Notes under the pieces: model-generated
Databases searched by the model: none
Seen by the model: the letters and a program-made list of their open reading frames with translations, nothing else
What the model was told of the DNA's origin: nothing
Part shown: positions 33,240 through 46,102 of the stretch, piece after piece
Layout: every line of letters begins with the position of its first letter
How positions within the stretch are numbered: position 1 is the first letter of the stretch
From: Icerya purchasi
Taxonomy: Eukaryota > Arthropoda > Insecta > Hemiptera > Monophlebidae
Assembly: GCA_039619475.1 (NCBI GenBank)
Contig: CM077116.1
Span: 173,381,863-173,445,862 of the forward strand
Direction: 5' to 3'
Length of the DNA stretch: 64,000 nucleotides
Program-made: the position numbers and the translations under genes

Positions 33240-34900
33240 ACTAGTGAATGGATAGATTCAGTTTTTAATAGGAAAAATCAAATTAATTAACAAACCAGGA
33301 AAAGATCCAACCATTTCCGCCCAATCACACTTCTATCTAGGAAAAGTTTATGAAAAAATCATAGAATTAATATTAAAAATAGAAATAGAAAAAATAAACT
33401 GCTACATAAGGATTAATATGGATATATTAAATATAGATCAACGGAAAGGGCCTTGGAAGAATGCATGAATACTATTGAAACATACATCAACAAACATAAT
33501 TACAAAACTATTATCATAATAAGCTTCGACATTAACGGAGCATTTGATTCGGTCAAATGGTCAGAAATTTTAAGTTGTTTAAAGAAATGTGACATCTCTC
33601 GTTAACATTACAAAGAATTTTTTACAAAATAGAGAAATTCGATTTTATGAAAATGAAGAAATCGTATATAGACAAAATGTCAAATCCGGAGTCGAGGCTT
33701 AGTACTATCATCAACTTTATTCAACATAGTAATGGCTGAAATACATAAAAAATCTGAATTAAATAAGAACAACATACAGTTATTAAGTTACGCAGAAGGA
33801 ATAAACGAGATTAAGGAAACAGAAGAAATCAATCAACAAATCAGCACCTTACAGAATAATCTTAATAAAATCGGACTCAATTTAAACAACACAAAAACTA
33901 ATGCAATATTGATTACGAAAAAATTACATAAAGTAAAAAATAAAACAAAACATAGAACATACATTGAATATAAACAAAGAAAAAATAATATTTAATAAAG
34001 AATTGAAATATCTCGGAATAATACTGGATGAGAATTTAAAATTCAGTTCGCAAGTTAGCTATATGCTGAATAAAATTAAAACATATTATCATAAAATTAG
34101 TGCATTGTACAATAACACCTTCGGACTATCGTACGACAAAAGAAAAATACTTTATAATGCATTATTCCGGTCCATAGTAGAATAACAATATACTTCCAAA
34201 AAAAAAAAAAAAAAAAAAAAAAAAACTAAGAAAACGCTAAAAAAGATCAGAAAAGAACAGAGAAAAATACTGATAGGCATCATACCGGCATATAGGACAG
34301 TGTCCTACACAGCAACCAATATAATAGCAGGAATTATGCCTGTAGATCTCAGTATTGAAAAAACCAACGGAATAATGTTAAAAAATGAAGCTAAGTAAAG
34401 ATATAACAAACAAAAAGAATAAAGGAAATACACTTAAAATACATCAACAAATTGCAAGAATTATATCGTACTGAGCAAACGGGAAGAAGAACATTCAGTC
34501 TAGTCTCCAACATCAATGATAGACTTCTAAATAAAGAACTAAACCTTAACTTATATTTAACACAATTCTTAATTGGACACGGAAATTTCAAAACATACGT
34601 GAAAAAATTTTAAACTGTGAATCGCACGCATCCACTGCAACAGAAGCATTGATGCTCCAGATCATACCTTTTTACACTGTGTTACATTCGATAGTATTAG
34701 ACAGAAGTATAATATCAGTAGTGATTTCAAAAATTGGTTCGATGGAATGGAAGAAACGAAGAATACCAGTAAATTTGTGGAGGTTGTAATGACCAATAAA
34801 CGGAAACAGGAGGAAATTGTCTAAACCAGAGGAATGGAATAAATTAAAACAGAAATATTGATTATTATTATTTAGATTATTTTCAAGTGTAACGACTGGA
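33240..34900 (+). pseudogene. Decayed R1/LOA/jockey-like LINE, RT to C-terminus
   Basis: The RT domain starts with INKPGKDPT, then GKVYEKIIE (33284-33370), the usual 'PKPGKDP..RPI.LL...GK..EK' opening. FDINGAFDSVKWSEIL (33522-33569) is motif A. At 33700-33740 LFNIVMAEI follows a broken frame. The catalytic box is YAEG at 33789-33800 instead of YADD, so the active site is lost. IGLNLNNTKT and ELKYLGIILDENLKF (33997-34041) are the post-palm blocks. At 34240-34350 KKIRKEQRKILIGIIPAYRTVSYTATNIIAGIMPVDL matches the R1-type 'AYRTVST.A..V..G..P.DL' stretch, and FLIGHGNFKTYVKKF (34566-34608) the C-terminal block before the zinc knuckle. Several frameshifts, stops and an inserted A-run at 34198-34225 confirm decay. 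ORF1 and the endonuclease are missing. Clade choice is uncertain. Confidence 0.85.
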
Positions 34901-34966
34901 GAACATTGAGAAGCTAATAATGGCACAATATCTCCAGTCCATTACTATTATATCGCTCTGTATTAC

Positions 34967-35005
<39 letters not shown>

Positions 35006-35006
35006 A
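34967..35006. repeat. (TA)n(TG)n compound microsatellite
   Basis: About 9 TA units followed by about 10 TG units, 70 bp after the last recognisable LINE sequence. It could be the simple-repeat tail of that element. Confidence 0.9.
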
Positions 35007-35844
35007 TAATATTTTGCAAATATATTTGCCCCATCGGTATATCCGAATTGGGGACCAAAAAATAAAAAAAATAAAAGGAGAATTAGATATTACGCGCTAT
35101 AGTAAAAATACTAAGGGCGTATGGATGTAAGCAATTCCCTCGGTGTGCGTAAACACGACGAAAGTACTGAGGGACAAGTGGATTTGATGATATTGTGTTC
35201 GTCTCCGAATGAACAAGGCAAATTAAATTTTTTGCAGTACAAAGCTTGCGAACTTCCAGATATTGTTGTTGTTATTGCTAGCGCCAGGGAAGTTTTAACT
35301 TAACCGAGTTTGTCTTCTATACAGAGACCTATTACGTGAAATCAAGGGATCCAAGGATTGCACATTACAAGACTTTTTATGATATCGCTGAAATATTTAA
35401 AGTAAACTTACATAACGCGGAGAGTTAAAAACATGTCGGGGTTATTGCATGAGCGCCGTTTTATTGCCAACAACTTGGCGTATTGCATTGAACCATTTCG
35501 AGCCGAAACAGGAACAGCAGATAGTACTAATAGTTGTGATTTATTGTCGGGTGTGCAGTTATGCGAGAATAAGGGATCTGACGGAAATTATGGACAACTT
35601 AGACGGTAGAAAGTTTCAAAGAATTCAGCAGATAAATAAATAACCGGTAGCGAATATTGGAAAAACAGACTTTATTATTTGGCTTATGGAAGAAGAATCA
35701 CAATCGGTCATGTCAGATGCCCTTTTGTGGCGAAGTGCATTCTTAGTTACGTAAGGTGATGCATAAAGACAAACTGACGAACGGTACTAATGTTAATTCG
35801 TTCAACATAACATTGCTGTGAATGTCCTTTGCTCGCAACGGAGC
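35007..35844. other. No supported gene
   Basis: Two plus-strand frames of 60 and 64 codons (35121-35303, 35449-35643) are less AT-biased than the flanks and read like ordinary protein, but no family is recognised. They could be fragments of a decayed element between the LINE and the pyrimidine-rich repeat. Confidence 0.35.
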
Positions 35845-36075
35845 AGTCTGTTTTTGATACCCAAATGTTAGCTCTTGGTCTTCTTGCCCCTTATTGTGCT
35901 TCTTACATTCTGTCGTTTCCTTCGTTGTCCATTGTCCCCTCCGTTGGTTGTTTCATTTCTGTAATGTTTGGTCGCACTGCTATTTGATTGAGGCTCGTTT
36001 CTCCGTAGTTCTTCTGGGTGAGAAGGTTAATTTTCAACGTGCTCAAAAAAGAAAGAAAGAAAGAAAAAAAAAACA
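35845..36075 (+). repeat. Pyrimidine-rich repeat, copy 3, with A-rich tail
   Basis: A C/T-rich block ends in a tail of GAAA repeats and A residues at about 36042-36075. CATTTCTG and TCGCACTGC followed by TATTTGATTG at 35953-35993 match CATTTCTG, TCGCCTAGC and TATTTAGTT of copy 2 in the same order. Confidence 0.45.
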
Positions 36076-36189
36076 ACGATATTTTCGTGTTGATTGTGAC
36101 CTTAAACAAAATGAAAAGTATAATATTTACGATTTTCGCTGATTTGAATTGTGGCTGAAAACTATTGAAAGTCGAATCGTTTTTTAATA

Positions 36190-36640
36190 TTTTGGTAGCT
36201 TCCAAGCACAATCCTTGTACAAGTATATGAAGGGGAGGAGGGCTTCGCCTGCCAAGCTCTGAAATCGCGAACATTAAAAATTAACAAAAAGTATTTTAAA
36301 AGGGTAAATCATAAAATATATAAAGTATATATGTCTGACAAACTGGTACAGCTGCAGCCTTATAGGGGAAGTACTGCTCAACCGATTCTAACCAAAAAAA
36401 GGGAGGAGCACATACCAAGATGGTTCTACTTACAAAATTTCAACCTTTTACGACCAGCCGTTTTTGAGTACTGCGTTATAAACACATACATACGTACAGA
36501 CGTCACGAAAAAATGATTTAAAATCGATCCAGGCATGGTTAAAATGTATATTTTTGTCGAAACGCGAGATTGAACACACTCCACAAATACGGTACTTCTT
36601 TTCCTCCGTATAAGGGGGAAGTAATGAGGGATGGTCGAAA
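36190..36640. repeat. Unclassified interspersed repeat
   Basis: GC-richer than its surroundings. It starts with GGAGGGCTTCGCCTGCCAA (36237-36255), continues with a segment containing ATTTCAACCTTTTACGACC and CGTTTTTGAGTACTGCG (36436-36475) then CATACATACGTACAGACG, and ends near an imperfect palindrome at 36590-36622 (TACTTC ... GAAGTA). Phrases of this style recur in insect interspersed repeats. The first part has a relative at 56396-56460. No coding frame is recognised. Confidence 0.45.
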
Positions 36641-39234
36641 TATCCGCGGAAATATGTGGCATTAAAAATTTTTCGCGATTACAATACATCCTTTACTTCG
36701 TACAAGGAGTTAAAGACTTATAACTGTACCGAACAGTTGTCACATGATAATAATACGCTGTCTCAAAATCAGTTCAAGTCTGTAGCGGGTGTGGTTGTGA
36801 GCCGAAAACGACTCCATCAGCTTGCTCCTGTTGTCATTCTTTCCAGTAGAACAATCACTATTATTAGACGAATAATGATGTTTTTTTGTTTGTTTTTTTT
36901 TTTTTTTTAATGTAAATAATGCAATAGCACATTTAAACACTGATAGGTAACGTATGAATTTTGTCTATCGGGAAAAGGTAACGTATTAACGGTAAAATTT
37001 TCAAAGTTAACAAAATTGCTTAGCTGTTAGATCCCGCTGCTCTCTTGGCGGGCTTTACAGGAGACTTTTGATTCTGTAGCAGGAAGCACTGGTTCTCCCG
37101 CTGTTTTTATATTATGCGTTTTTAGGTGTTATTTTTCGATAACGTGTGCAACATTTTCCAGTTTTCGATTCAAATTCTCTTTAATCGAGGTCTTGCAGTA
37201 GTGCAGAGTTTGAAGGAAAAATTTCAGACAATATACGTATTTTCATTTAAATTCTCTGTGAAGGGTACAACATTATTGGACTTGCTCGGAGTGTAGAGTT
37301 TTTTTGTTTTTTTTTTTTTTTTTTTTTTTTTTGAAAGGAAAGTTGACATTTTTTTCGTTACTATAAACACGCTGTCAATTTTGGTAATTTTTTTAGGATT
37401 GTCTGTTATCTTAATTTTTACCGAAAAGCAACAACTTTCAGCGCGACGCCGCGTTACCGATCAGTCGATTTGCTGACATACGTAAACTTCCAACTGTTGC
37501 TAAACTTCAGTTTTGCGCTTACTCCGCTATCGTTGGAAAATTTTGCGCGACTGATATACAGGTGTAAATATGTATATATTCTACTGATCGAGCGGCGAAT
37601 GTAACAAAATTACTATTAAAGCGAGGATAAAATTGAGGAGAGAGTAAATTAATTTTTCTGGTACATACAGTCGGGAAACGTGTTACGATCTGAAAAAAAG
37701 TTAGTGGGTAATTTTAGCCGTTACATTGATATAAAAATTGAAAGATGCGTTGGTTAAGCGTTTAAAATCTTTCAGTAATTCTATATGTGATAATGCTTTC
37801 GCCGAAGAAGAAAATTTTACGGACTGTGTCCTAGATTCGGAAAAAGAAACAAAAGGAAAAGCGTAATAATATGTCGTCGGTGAAGTGATTTTTTCCCCCT
37901 CTGGGCTCACCAGCAAGGGACATTAGCCCAATGCGCCGGAAAATTTAACGATCGAGCAAATGAAGAGTCGTCGTGGGGCAATTCGCAATTTCTGAATCTT
38001 ATCTTCTATCAAGTTCTAATTAAGATTCTTTTCATTCTAACATTCAAAATTTTTTTTTTTCCTCGCTTGTCTTTGGACTACATTTCTTGTTGAACTCAAA
38101 TAACGTAGCAGCCAATGAGATATTCTTCAGACGAAAAAGGTCGCTGGTATAGATGAATGTGTTAATATTTCAAATAGGCAAATTGAGATTGGAAATATTT
38201 CCTGTTCAATGTTTAGGTCTGTGAAGTAGCAGCCCAGTAGTTAAGCCTCGGCTACCAAGCGTCACCGAGACTTGTCTCGCTCTAATCGCTCCCGGCTATA
38301 CATACTTAATCTGAACTTAATCGAGTACCGGAGAAATTTTCAAAAATTAAAAGTGACGGAGAGAAACAAACCTGCCTCTTTTCCTCAGATATTGTGAACC
38401 TTAACTTCATAATCCATAATATCATGCCTGCGGTATGAGACCTTAGTTTTATTTACGTCACACGTTAAGCTTGAACGAATCGAAAATAACCATAATCACT
38501 GTTTCGGAATAATACTTGAAACCTGCTGTTTAGCCTGATAAAATTTATCCGCTTTCCGTTCATGCAAGAAATAGAGTTAACTTAAAATTTTTAAAATTTA
38601 TTTCACACACCTCCGACTTTGCAAATGATCAAATGATAACGAAATTCTCAGTCGCGTCGAGCCTTTCTTTAATTAAAATAATATTCAACTTTATAGTCGC
38701 TGGTGCTTTTGCGGGCTTGCAAGCGTGTCATCAACAGGATAATGTGCGACTGTTGCTTAATTTCTTTAGATTTGCCCGTAATTTTGAACTAATTAACCGA
38801 TAAACGCTGAATTGTAGTCCGAATAAGCTCACAACAGGCAACGGTGTACTATAAATAAGTTATGTTCTTTTGTAATTCTCCGCACCGACCTTGGAGTGCT
38901 AACGATAATCAAGTCATTTTTACCTTTCGACGTACTAGCCAACTCAGTAAGCTCAGAATTCTTTACAACGTCGCCTTTAACTTGCAACACCCTCGATTAA
39001 TTTATTCATCGTTTTTACGGTTTGAGTAAACGTCAGTTTTGCGCGCGTCCAAATGAAAAACAATAAGCACAGGAAACAATACCGCAATAATCATTCCTCT
39101 TTCAACTGTGGGAGATTTCATTACCTACACTGCTGCCTTGCACTATCGTTTTCCTTTACAATTTCTTTTTTTTTTTTTTTTTTTTCGTATCATTAGACGT
39201 TTATCTAATGTACGGAACTGAACAAGTTGTACCG
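36641..39234. other. No gene seen; poly(T) tracts
   Basis: T runs lie at 36890-36909, about 37302-37332 and 39165-39185. Open frames are below 90 codons with no recognisable domain. Confidence 0.45.
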
Positions 39235-39480
39235 AAAAAAGGTTAGAAATCGAGGAGATGGAAGAAGCTAGTAAAGGAATAACCGAAAAGGAAATGAAGA
39301 GGAAGGATGCAGAATTATAAGGAGTGGGGAGACCTAGCGTAGAAAGATTGGAATACAGGATCGCACGTTTTGAGGAAATAAAAGGACATTCAAAGAGAAC
39401 GTGGTTTTCATCACAAGTGAGGTTCCGGGAGAAACGAAAAGAGACAGAGGTCGAAAACTTTGAACGGAAAAACCACTTAT
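39235..39480 (+). repeat. Purine-rich block
   Basis: About 240 bp of strongly A/G-biased plus strand (GAGGAGATGGAAGAAGC, GGAAATGAAGAGGAAGG). It resembles the longer block at 5480-6770 in style but shares no exact unit that I can see. Origin unknown. Confidence 0.35.
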
Positions 39481-42400
39481 GAAGAGACCACTGATTGCAT
39501 TTTCTCCCTCATTGAATTTTCAACTGCATTCTCAGAATACCCATCTGTACAAAGCTTCTACCTTTTTTTTTTTCGTTTTATTTATTTATTTTAATTTTTT
39601 CCCGTTATTTATGTCTGGACTTCATACGTCTTGGCAATATTTTCCTCTTATTGGTCGCCCTTTTTTTGACGATATTATTTTTTGCAATTAGCCTTACAAC
39701 CGAGCCTCATTATGCGACTAATTACATATTTCCGGATATTGTGAAATAAACATATTTCGCCTTAGAAAACAGGAAATGGTTTACTGGCAGGTTGAGATTT
39801 TGTTGTGGGACAATGTGTGGCATTATTCTACTCGAGACTTTTGTTTGTTGACTATGTGAAAAATTGGAAAAGCAGCTGGCGACGGCTGAAAATCTTGTAA
39901 ATACTGACGATTAGAAGAAACGTGAAAAGGTCTCTTACTTTTCTAATGGATTGCATCACGGAGACAATGATTTAACGAATAGAGATGATAACGGCAATGA
40001 AATGGAACAATTAAAGGCAATTCGCGGCTTTGAGGTAGCGGGCGAAAATGGATATCACGTGATAATGAGCGAAATGTGGCGGCGAACGTTTCCAAGACGG
40101 CGAACGCAGTGGATGGTATTTTGAATTCGCGAGAGTTCGAAGGGAACTCTTTTAAATAATATAACGCCGGCCGTATAAACATTTTATGAACTTCCGTTCG
40201 CGCTAACGTAACCGGTAACCGCACGACCGTAAATCGCTCGAAGAATGGTTCGCGACAAATGCGAAGAAGAGTGACCCGATTCGATTTGCAGTCGCTTGAA
40301 AGATTCCTTTGACGCACGAGCGACGGCAATAAATTGCAGAGAACGTGATGAACTAAAGTCACGACATCGCTGAACGACTCCCCCCCCCCACCGGTTAACA
40401 GAGAAAAGAAATATTACGCATATATTTCATTTAGTTATAAATTACAACGATATTTTTATACCGACTTAATTTAATTTTAACACGTTCGGAGAGAGAAGTA
40501 GGCGCACTTTTCTAGTTGTCATTACACGGCTGTTGGAAAAAAAGTGAAAAATGAAATCACCGATTTTTATCAAAATCGTTAGTTATATGCAAATGAGGCA
40601 CACTGGAATCGGCCCCAAAGCGACCTTTTCTGTGTTGCGGACAGGGACAAGTCGCGTACGAAAAATTAGCTAATAACAACTTCGCACGTGTTCAGAAGGA
40701 AAATTAACTTTTGTAATTATCGATGAAATTGTTCGCACTCTCGGTTCGGCAAATTCATCTTACACCGAGAGATAGCAATCGTTGATAGCAATTGTTGATA
40801 GGGAGAATTTGTTTAATCTGATGCGAAAGTTGGAAAAGACCAACCGGGGGCGAGCGTTCACATTATGTGCTCGGGCAATGTAAAAATGTATGTAGCGCGT
40901 TTGTTAATTTCATTAAAATAAAATAACGAATTAAAAACCGGCGCCCGATTTATTTTCCAGTCAAAGTAATAAGGCTACGTTTGTTAGCGGATTCTTATAA
41001 CGCGGTCACGTGTTTTTTAAGCGACGAGAATGCCTTTGGTAGTATAGATCGCATTCAGGCGTAATATACAAGAATATGTAAAACATACGTTTACACGTGT
41101 AGGATATGTTGATACGTACTATGTACACGTATGTTCACATTTATGCGTGATAACTTAATATTATTTAGGTAGAAGTTATATATGATTTTATCTGTGTATA
41201 ATGTAATAGTTTATTTAGAATACATGCTATTTCTGTTGCTGAATACGTGACAGTGTGTCTTAGCGGGGATGAAGAACAGTCTCGACAAAATGCCGTTAAA
41301 ATTCCGCTCTCCGTTCGGATTAATTGAACACCGGAAAGAAATTTACCCCGGCAACCGTCTGGCGATAATTTCTAATTATTTACTTATTTGCTCTCTTTTT
41401 TGCGTAACTGCTATTATTTCTCGGAGAAACGGTGATTACCGCTGCTAGAATAAAATCTGGAGGTGCGACGTTTTTACGCAATTATTATTTCACTATGGTC
41501 GCGACGACAACCTTGCGTATACACACTTGCACGCTGGACGTTAAATTTCGACGTTTTTCACTCGTCCACGTTCGGCTATTCCAATTTTTCGCTGTACGCG
41601 AATAAACAGCAGAAAAAACGCCACAAAAAAGAACAACAAAAAAAAAAAGAGGAAAACCTCCCATCTCAGACGATGCGTCACTGAAAAACAACTAGTATCG
41701 GACGGTAATTGTCGAGGACAGTTGTTCGCTTTGGTTGTTTCGAACGAGGACGAGGTAAAGCCGCAGGTGGCCGGGGAGGGGAAAAAAGAGGTGTTAGGCT
41801 CGGAAGCGATTATTCGACTTCGTATTAGGAGAGTTGTTCTCGGCGGAACAGAGGTAGCAGCGTTGTTCTAAGTGCAAATAGCGAAACAGCCTAGCCGAAA
41901 GAGTGCCTATCGTGAATATAAGATACTTTAAAACGGGAAAGTTTGCCAACGGAATTGGCAGGCGATGGCGCTGTATAAAGTTGAAAGTGTAGTTCGCTGT
42001 TATTCGGTTATGGCTGTAGCACGCGCGCTGCGACCTATTGTGAAAAAGTCTGTAGTAATCGACCACCGGAATTATTCCCGTTTCTACCTTTTAGGCCGAG
42101 TTTATATTTTCAGCAAATTATCCGGCCTACGTTTTTCGGGACACATAGCATGCTGCGGAAAATTCATTGCTCTGCTGAGCGTCCACCGCGCCGGCTTGCT
42201 TGTCGGAGGGGGCGTAATTGAATAGACTTTTCGCTTTCGCAGGCCGGAATGGGAAAAACGAATTTGCTTAATGCTAATAAAAGAGCGGACTAGGGCGACG
42301 AAGGCAAATGAAGAGGTGCGGTACAGAGAAAAGTTCTAGCCGAAATCGTAAACATTTTATTGCGCCGCGTATCGTCTTCTAAAAATAGGTGCTGGTCTCC

Positions 42401-45400
42401 CTTTCGTGTGAACTCCATTCGTGCCGCCCGGAATAATCGTTTTTCAAGCTAAACCATTTAGAATTATTACCTAGCAGCGAAATTCAAATAATATATTCCG
42501 GCGAATAATAACAGTAAAGATTCCCGCTCGAGATTGCTTTTTCTTTGTTTAATTTTCATTTTATTATCTCGCTCTGCCCTCCCATCATCGCCTTAGTTAC
42601 CTGCGAGCCGCTATCATCGTCCCCAGTCGCGCCCTCTGCTCGGCCTTATCGTTTTCCACGAATTTAGAGAGGCACCCTTCCGTTCGAATTCGCGCCTTCG
42701 TTGCATCGGACTGGCCTCTGGCCAGCTCGCCGGATGGATTCATTTCAGAGTGACTACACCGGTGGTCAATTAAGCGACTTACCTGTCTGCAACTATGTTA
42801 ATGCCGACGAAACGGTTATTCCGCGCACGACCTTATTTCCGGAAGACGTCTCTGCCGAAACTATTTCTTATTCCTTTCTCAGTGCGCATATATTCACTGG
42901 TTTTATTACGGACGTCGCCCCTCCTTTATAAAGGACCACTCTCGGGGCTGTATTTATCGAACTCGAAAGTTCGACTGAAATTGCTAATCGTTCTGCTAAG
43001 AGAAATGGCATTTAAGTTAATTAGAAGTAACTTTTGGAAGCTTGCTGATCGAAACACGAGTTTTCTGCGCATGGGTCACGGAGGAGGAACAACTATAATC
43101 GCCGTTAGTTTTAGCGTGTCGGCTGTTATTTCCAAGTAAATTAAATGCATATCTTTCCGTTTAATCGCGTTATTTCTTTGTTGTTATTCAATTTCGGGAA
43201 CTGATAAAAAATTCGTCATGACGCATCAACATAACGCCAAGAACTTATATCAATTATATAATACATACGTACGTATACGTTGTAAAATTATGTGTTATAA
43301 GACGTGTGGATTCGAAATTTGTACACAACTTTTAAAAAATCCGACTTTTTTTTGTCTTAACAACTGGGAATATATGGTCTACATCATTGTCGTCTCCGTG
43401 ATTGGTTAAATTATTATTTTTTTTTTTTTGTCATTTTCTAAATTACTTAAAACAACCTATCGTGGATGTGAACGGGAAAAGTAAATGGCACCATCATCTT
43501 ATTCAAGATTTTTGTTTTTTGCTAATTTTCATTTATTAGTTTTTCTTTTTTTGTCGTGATTATAATAACTTTTTAACTTTTACCCGAAAAATAAAAAACA
43601 ATGAAACGACCGATTAAATAAAATAATATTAAGCAGCGATCGTATAATAGAGCATGTTTAGCAAAAACGTCATCAATAATCATTGTTTCCCTTCATCTCG
43701 CTAATTTAAAAAAAAAAAATCTTTACAGATGACTCGAAGAGTTCTAATCATGACATTTTCCTTCTTTCGTCTGGCTCGCACAGTGTTAGCCTCTGCTTTT
43801 CCTAGTCTAGTTTTCTTGGGCGGGATTACCTGAGTTGCTGTTGTCCTTTTTTATGTATACGCGGCCGTAATGAATTCGTAATTATTTTTGCAGGCAAATC
43901 TATTTTACAGTGAATTCCAGTTCGATTTTTCCTATATGATGTAAAAAATCTTTCACTTCTACTATATTCTTAAAACCCTTTTTTTCTTTCAGGCTTACTG
44001 ATTTTTTTGTACCTTTCACTTTGCGAATGTTTTACCCGGCATATATTCCGAAACATGGAATGTCTCCGTGGTGTAAGTCGACAACCTGGGAGTTTACAAT
44101 ACGCACTGATAATGGGGAACGCTGGCCTCTCTGTTTAAGGTAAAAGTTACACTTGGTCTATTTACAGATGTGTCAGCTTTGAAATGGGAAGTGATATAGA
44201 GGTTTCCGGTAAATTTGATGTCTTCTGCCGGCTTGGAGCAACTTTGTTACATCGAAATTATGGTAGGCAGCTGAATTCGTCGTCGATTAAGTACTGCCTA
44301 TTTTATGGTTTACCACAATTACAGGAAAAACGTATCCTCTGAAATAGTTGGGTGTTTTTTTGTTTTTTTTTACAAATCTCTTCTTTAATAAGGTGGGATT
44401 CATCAGCATGGCTTTTTAAAGGTGAAAACGCATTTCTACAGCTGCGAATTAATAAGAATTGAATATTTAATCGCAGCTGCGTGATACTTTTCTGAGATAT
44501 TATTAACGGTTATTTTGTCGTAGAACACAACAAGCTCGGGGATTAAACTGATATAGCGGCATCTGCGCTGAAATTCGATTCGATGTTTGTGTGATAAATC
44601 GTCGCCCGTTATTTCGATAGCCGTGACTTCTTTTAATATCTAACCGCTGTGCGGAATAATTTAGAATATTTTCTTTCTCTCTTAGCGATCTAATTTCCAT
44701 TTCTTTTCTCACTACGCTCTTTTTTTCTTTATTTTTTCCATTTTCCCGCCATCGTTTTTCTCTTGTTCCGGCTCTATACTGCGTCTTCGTTATTCCTCTT
44801 TGACTCTTTCTTTACTGGCAATCCCTGTTCAGTCTAGCTGAAACTCACTTGCAGGCAAAACTTTTATCGTTTCGCATGTAGTCCCTGCTCCCTATCATTT
44901 GTTTGCGCCTATCCTATTCTTGTGCTTAGGCCTCTCTTTTCCTATGTCGCCTGAAAAAACATGTTTCAGACGTTCGTATCTTTTAATTTTTTCGCCACTT
45001 GCTTACCTTCTCATTAGGACTTGGAAATCACTCACTTTTTCTGATCTCAATACAAAGATGGTCCATTATATTTTCGAATCATTCTTTCGCAATCTCGTCC
45101 AGTATGGATTCCATAGAGTGTCCAAAGGCAAGTGCGAACATGTTCGCTACACTACACATAATCGTATCTGGTCGAGATATTTATGTTGTTTTTTTTCTTT
45201 GTTTTCGAGTATGGCGCATATTAATAAGTGCGCAGCGCAATAGAGCGTATTTATTTTCCTAGCGAAACTTATAAACAGATGAAAATTCCAAAAAGTTTAT
45301 CATGTATCCTTAAATAAAATTAAAAAACGTTTCTTCGATATAAACATATGTATTTGTTAATATTTACGCATTTCCTTGTCAAGCTGTATAGGCTTGTCGA

Positions 45401-45639
45401 CGAGTTTTCTTACATTTAATGATTTCTACACTATAATACTTAACATATATATACATACTTGTCGCCACGGAAATATTTTATTACAGATCTATCGTAATTT
45501 TTTTTAATATGAAGGGGTTTTCGCGTTTTGTGTAAGTGATTTACAATCGCGTTCATCTAGGTTATGAATATCATCGTACAAACGCGTATGCATTTCTGCC
45601 ATGTTTAAATTTTTTAACGAAGTATTAAAGCGTCTTAAT
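39481..45639. other. GC-richer, CpG-rich DNA without recognisable genes
   Basis: From about 39900 to 43150 the sequence is noticeably less AT-rich and has many CG dinucleotides. The longest frame is 139 codons on the minus strand (39943-40362), and frames of 86-114 codons follow at 41794-43139. None carries a recognised domain, and several overlap on opposite strands. The composition would suit gene-proximal or regulatory DNA, but no promoter or exon can be shown. A run of C residues lies at 40381-40388. Confidence 0.4.
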
Positions 45640-46102
45640 AAAAAGCTTACTTCAAATTGCAGAGCTAGAGATGCTAGTGGTCTGGCTTGGTGTTTAGGGA
45701 CAACGAGCCGTCCTGGGGTTCCGCTGGTAGCTACAGTTTGATGCGTTACTAGTATGGCCGCAGCGTCCAGTTGACCTGTTGGTGTGTTCTGGGGCGACGC
45801 CGGTTGTGTCGCCGACAACCGGTGACCAAAACCGATTACTACTGCAACAATTTTACCTGGGGGACACATCCCCGGGTATAGCAGTTGCCTGTTTCATGCG
45901 TATTCAGAGGCGAAGAAATTGTTACAGAGGCGGCAGTTCAGCTAGGTGGACTTCTTCCCTAGATAGTAGCCGGCTGAATTTAAAACTTGGCGGAACTGCT
46001 GCTGGTGGCGTGGCAGCTTTTGGTAGGTTCTTGGCTGCTTGGCCATGGTCCATCTTGCTCCGCTTTTTTCTCATCACGAAATTTAAGATTCCTTTTTTTT
46101 AA
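45504..46102 (-). other. GC-rich island with open frames, origin unknown
   Basis: The composition changes sharply between about 45640 and 46060. The minus strand has a 121-codon frame (45504-45869), Ala/Pro/Thr/Gln-rich in its first half (ATQPASPQNTPTGQLDAAA). Upstream in other frames the strand reads AAKNLPKAATPPAAVPPSFK. The plus strand also has a 107-codon frame at 45779-46102. The island could be a decayed coding sequence, such as a gag-like or low-complexity protein, or an exon. No cysteine knuckle or catalytic motif is visible. Confidence 0.3.

Noticed and set aside
36549..36575. GTCGAAACGCGAG as another hammerhead-like site
   Set aside because: Only GAAACGCG is shared. There is no stem II, no core and no GTC cleavage site in the right place.
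39943..40362. 139-codon open frame on the minus strand, the longest outside retroelements
   Set aside because: It lies in GC-richer DNA where long frames are expected. No domain, signal peptide or splice signal was recognised, and the composition is unremarkable.
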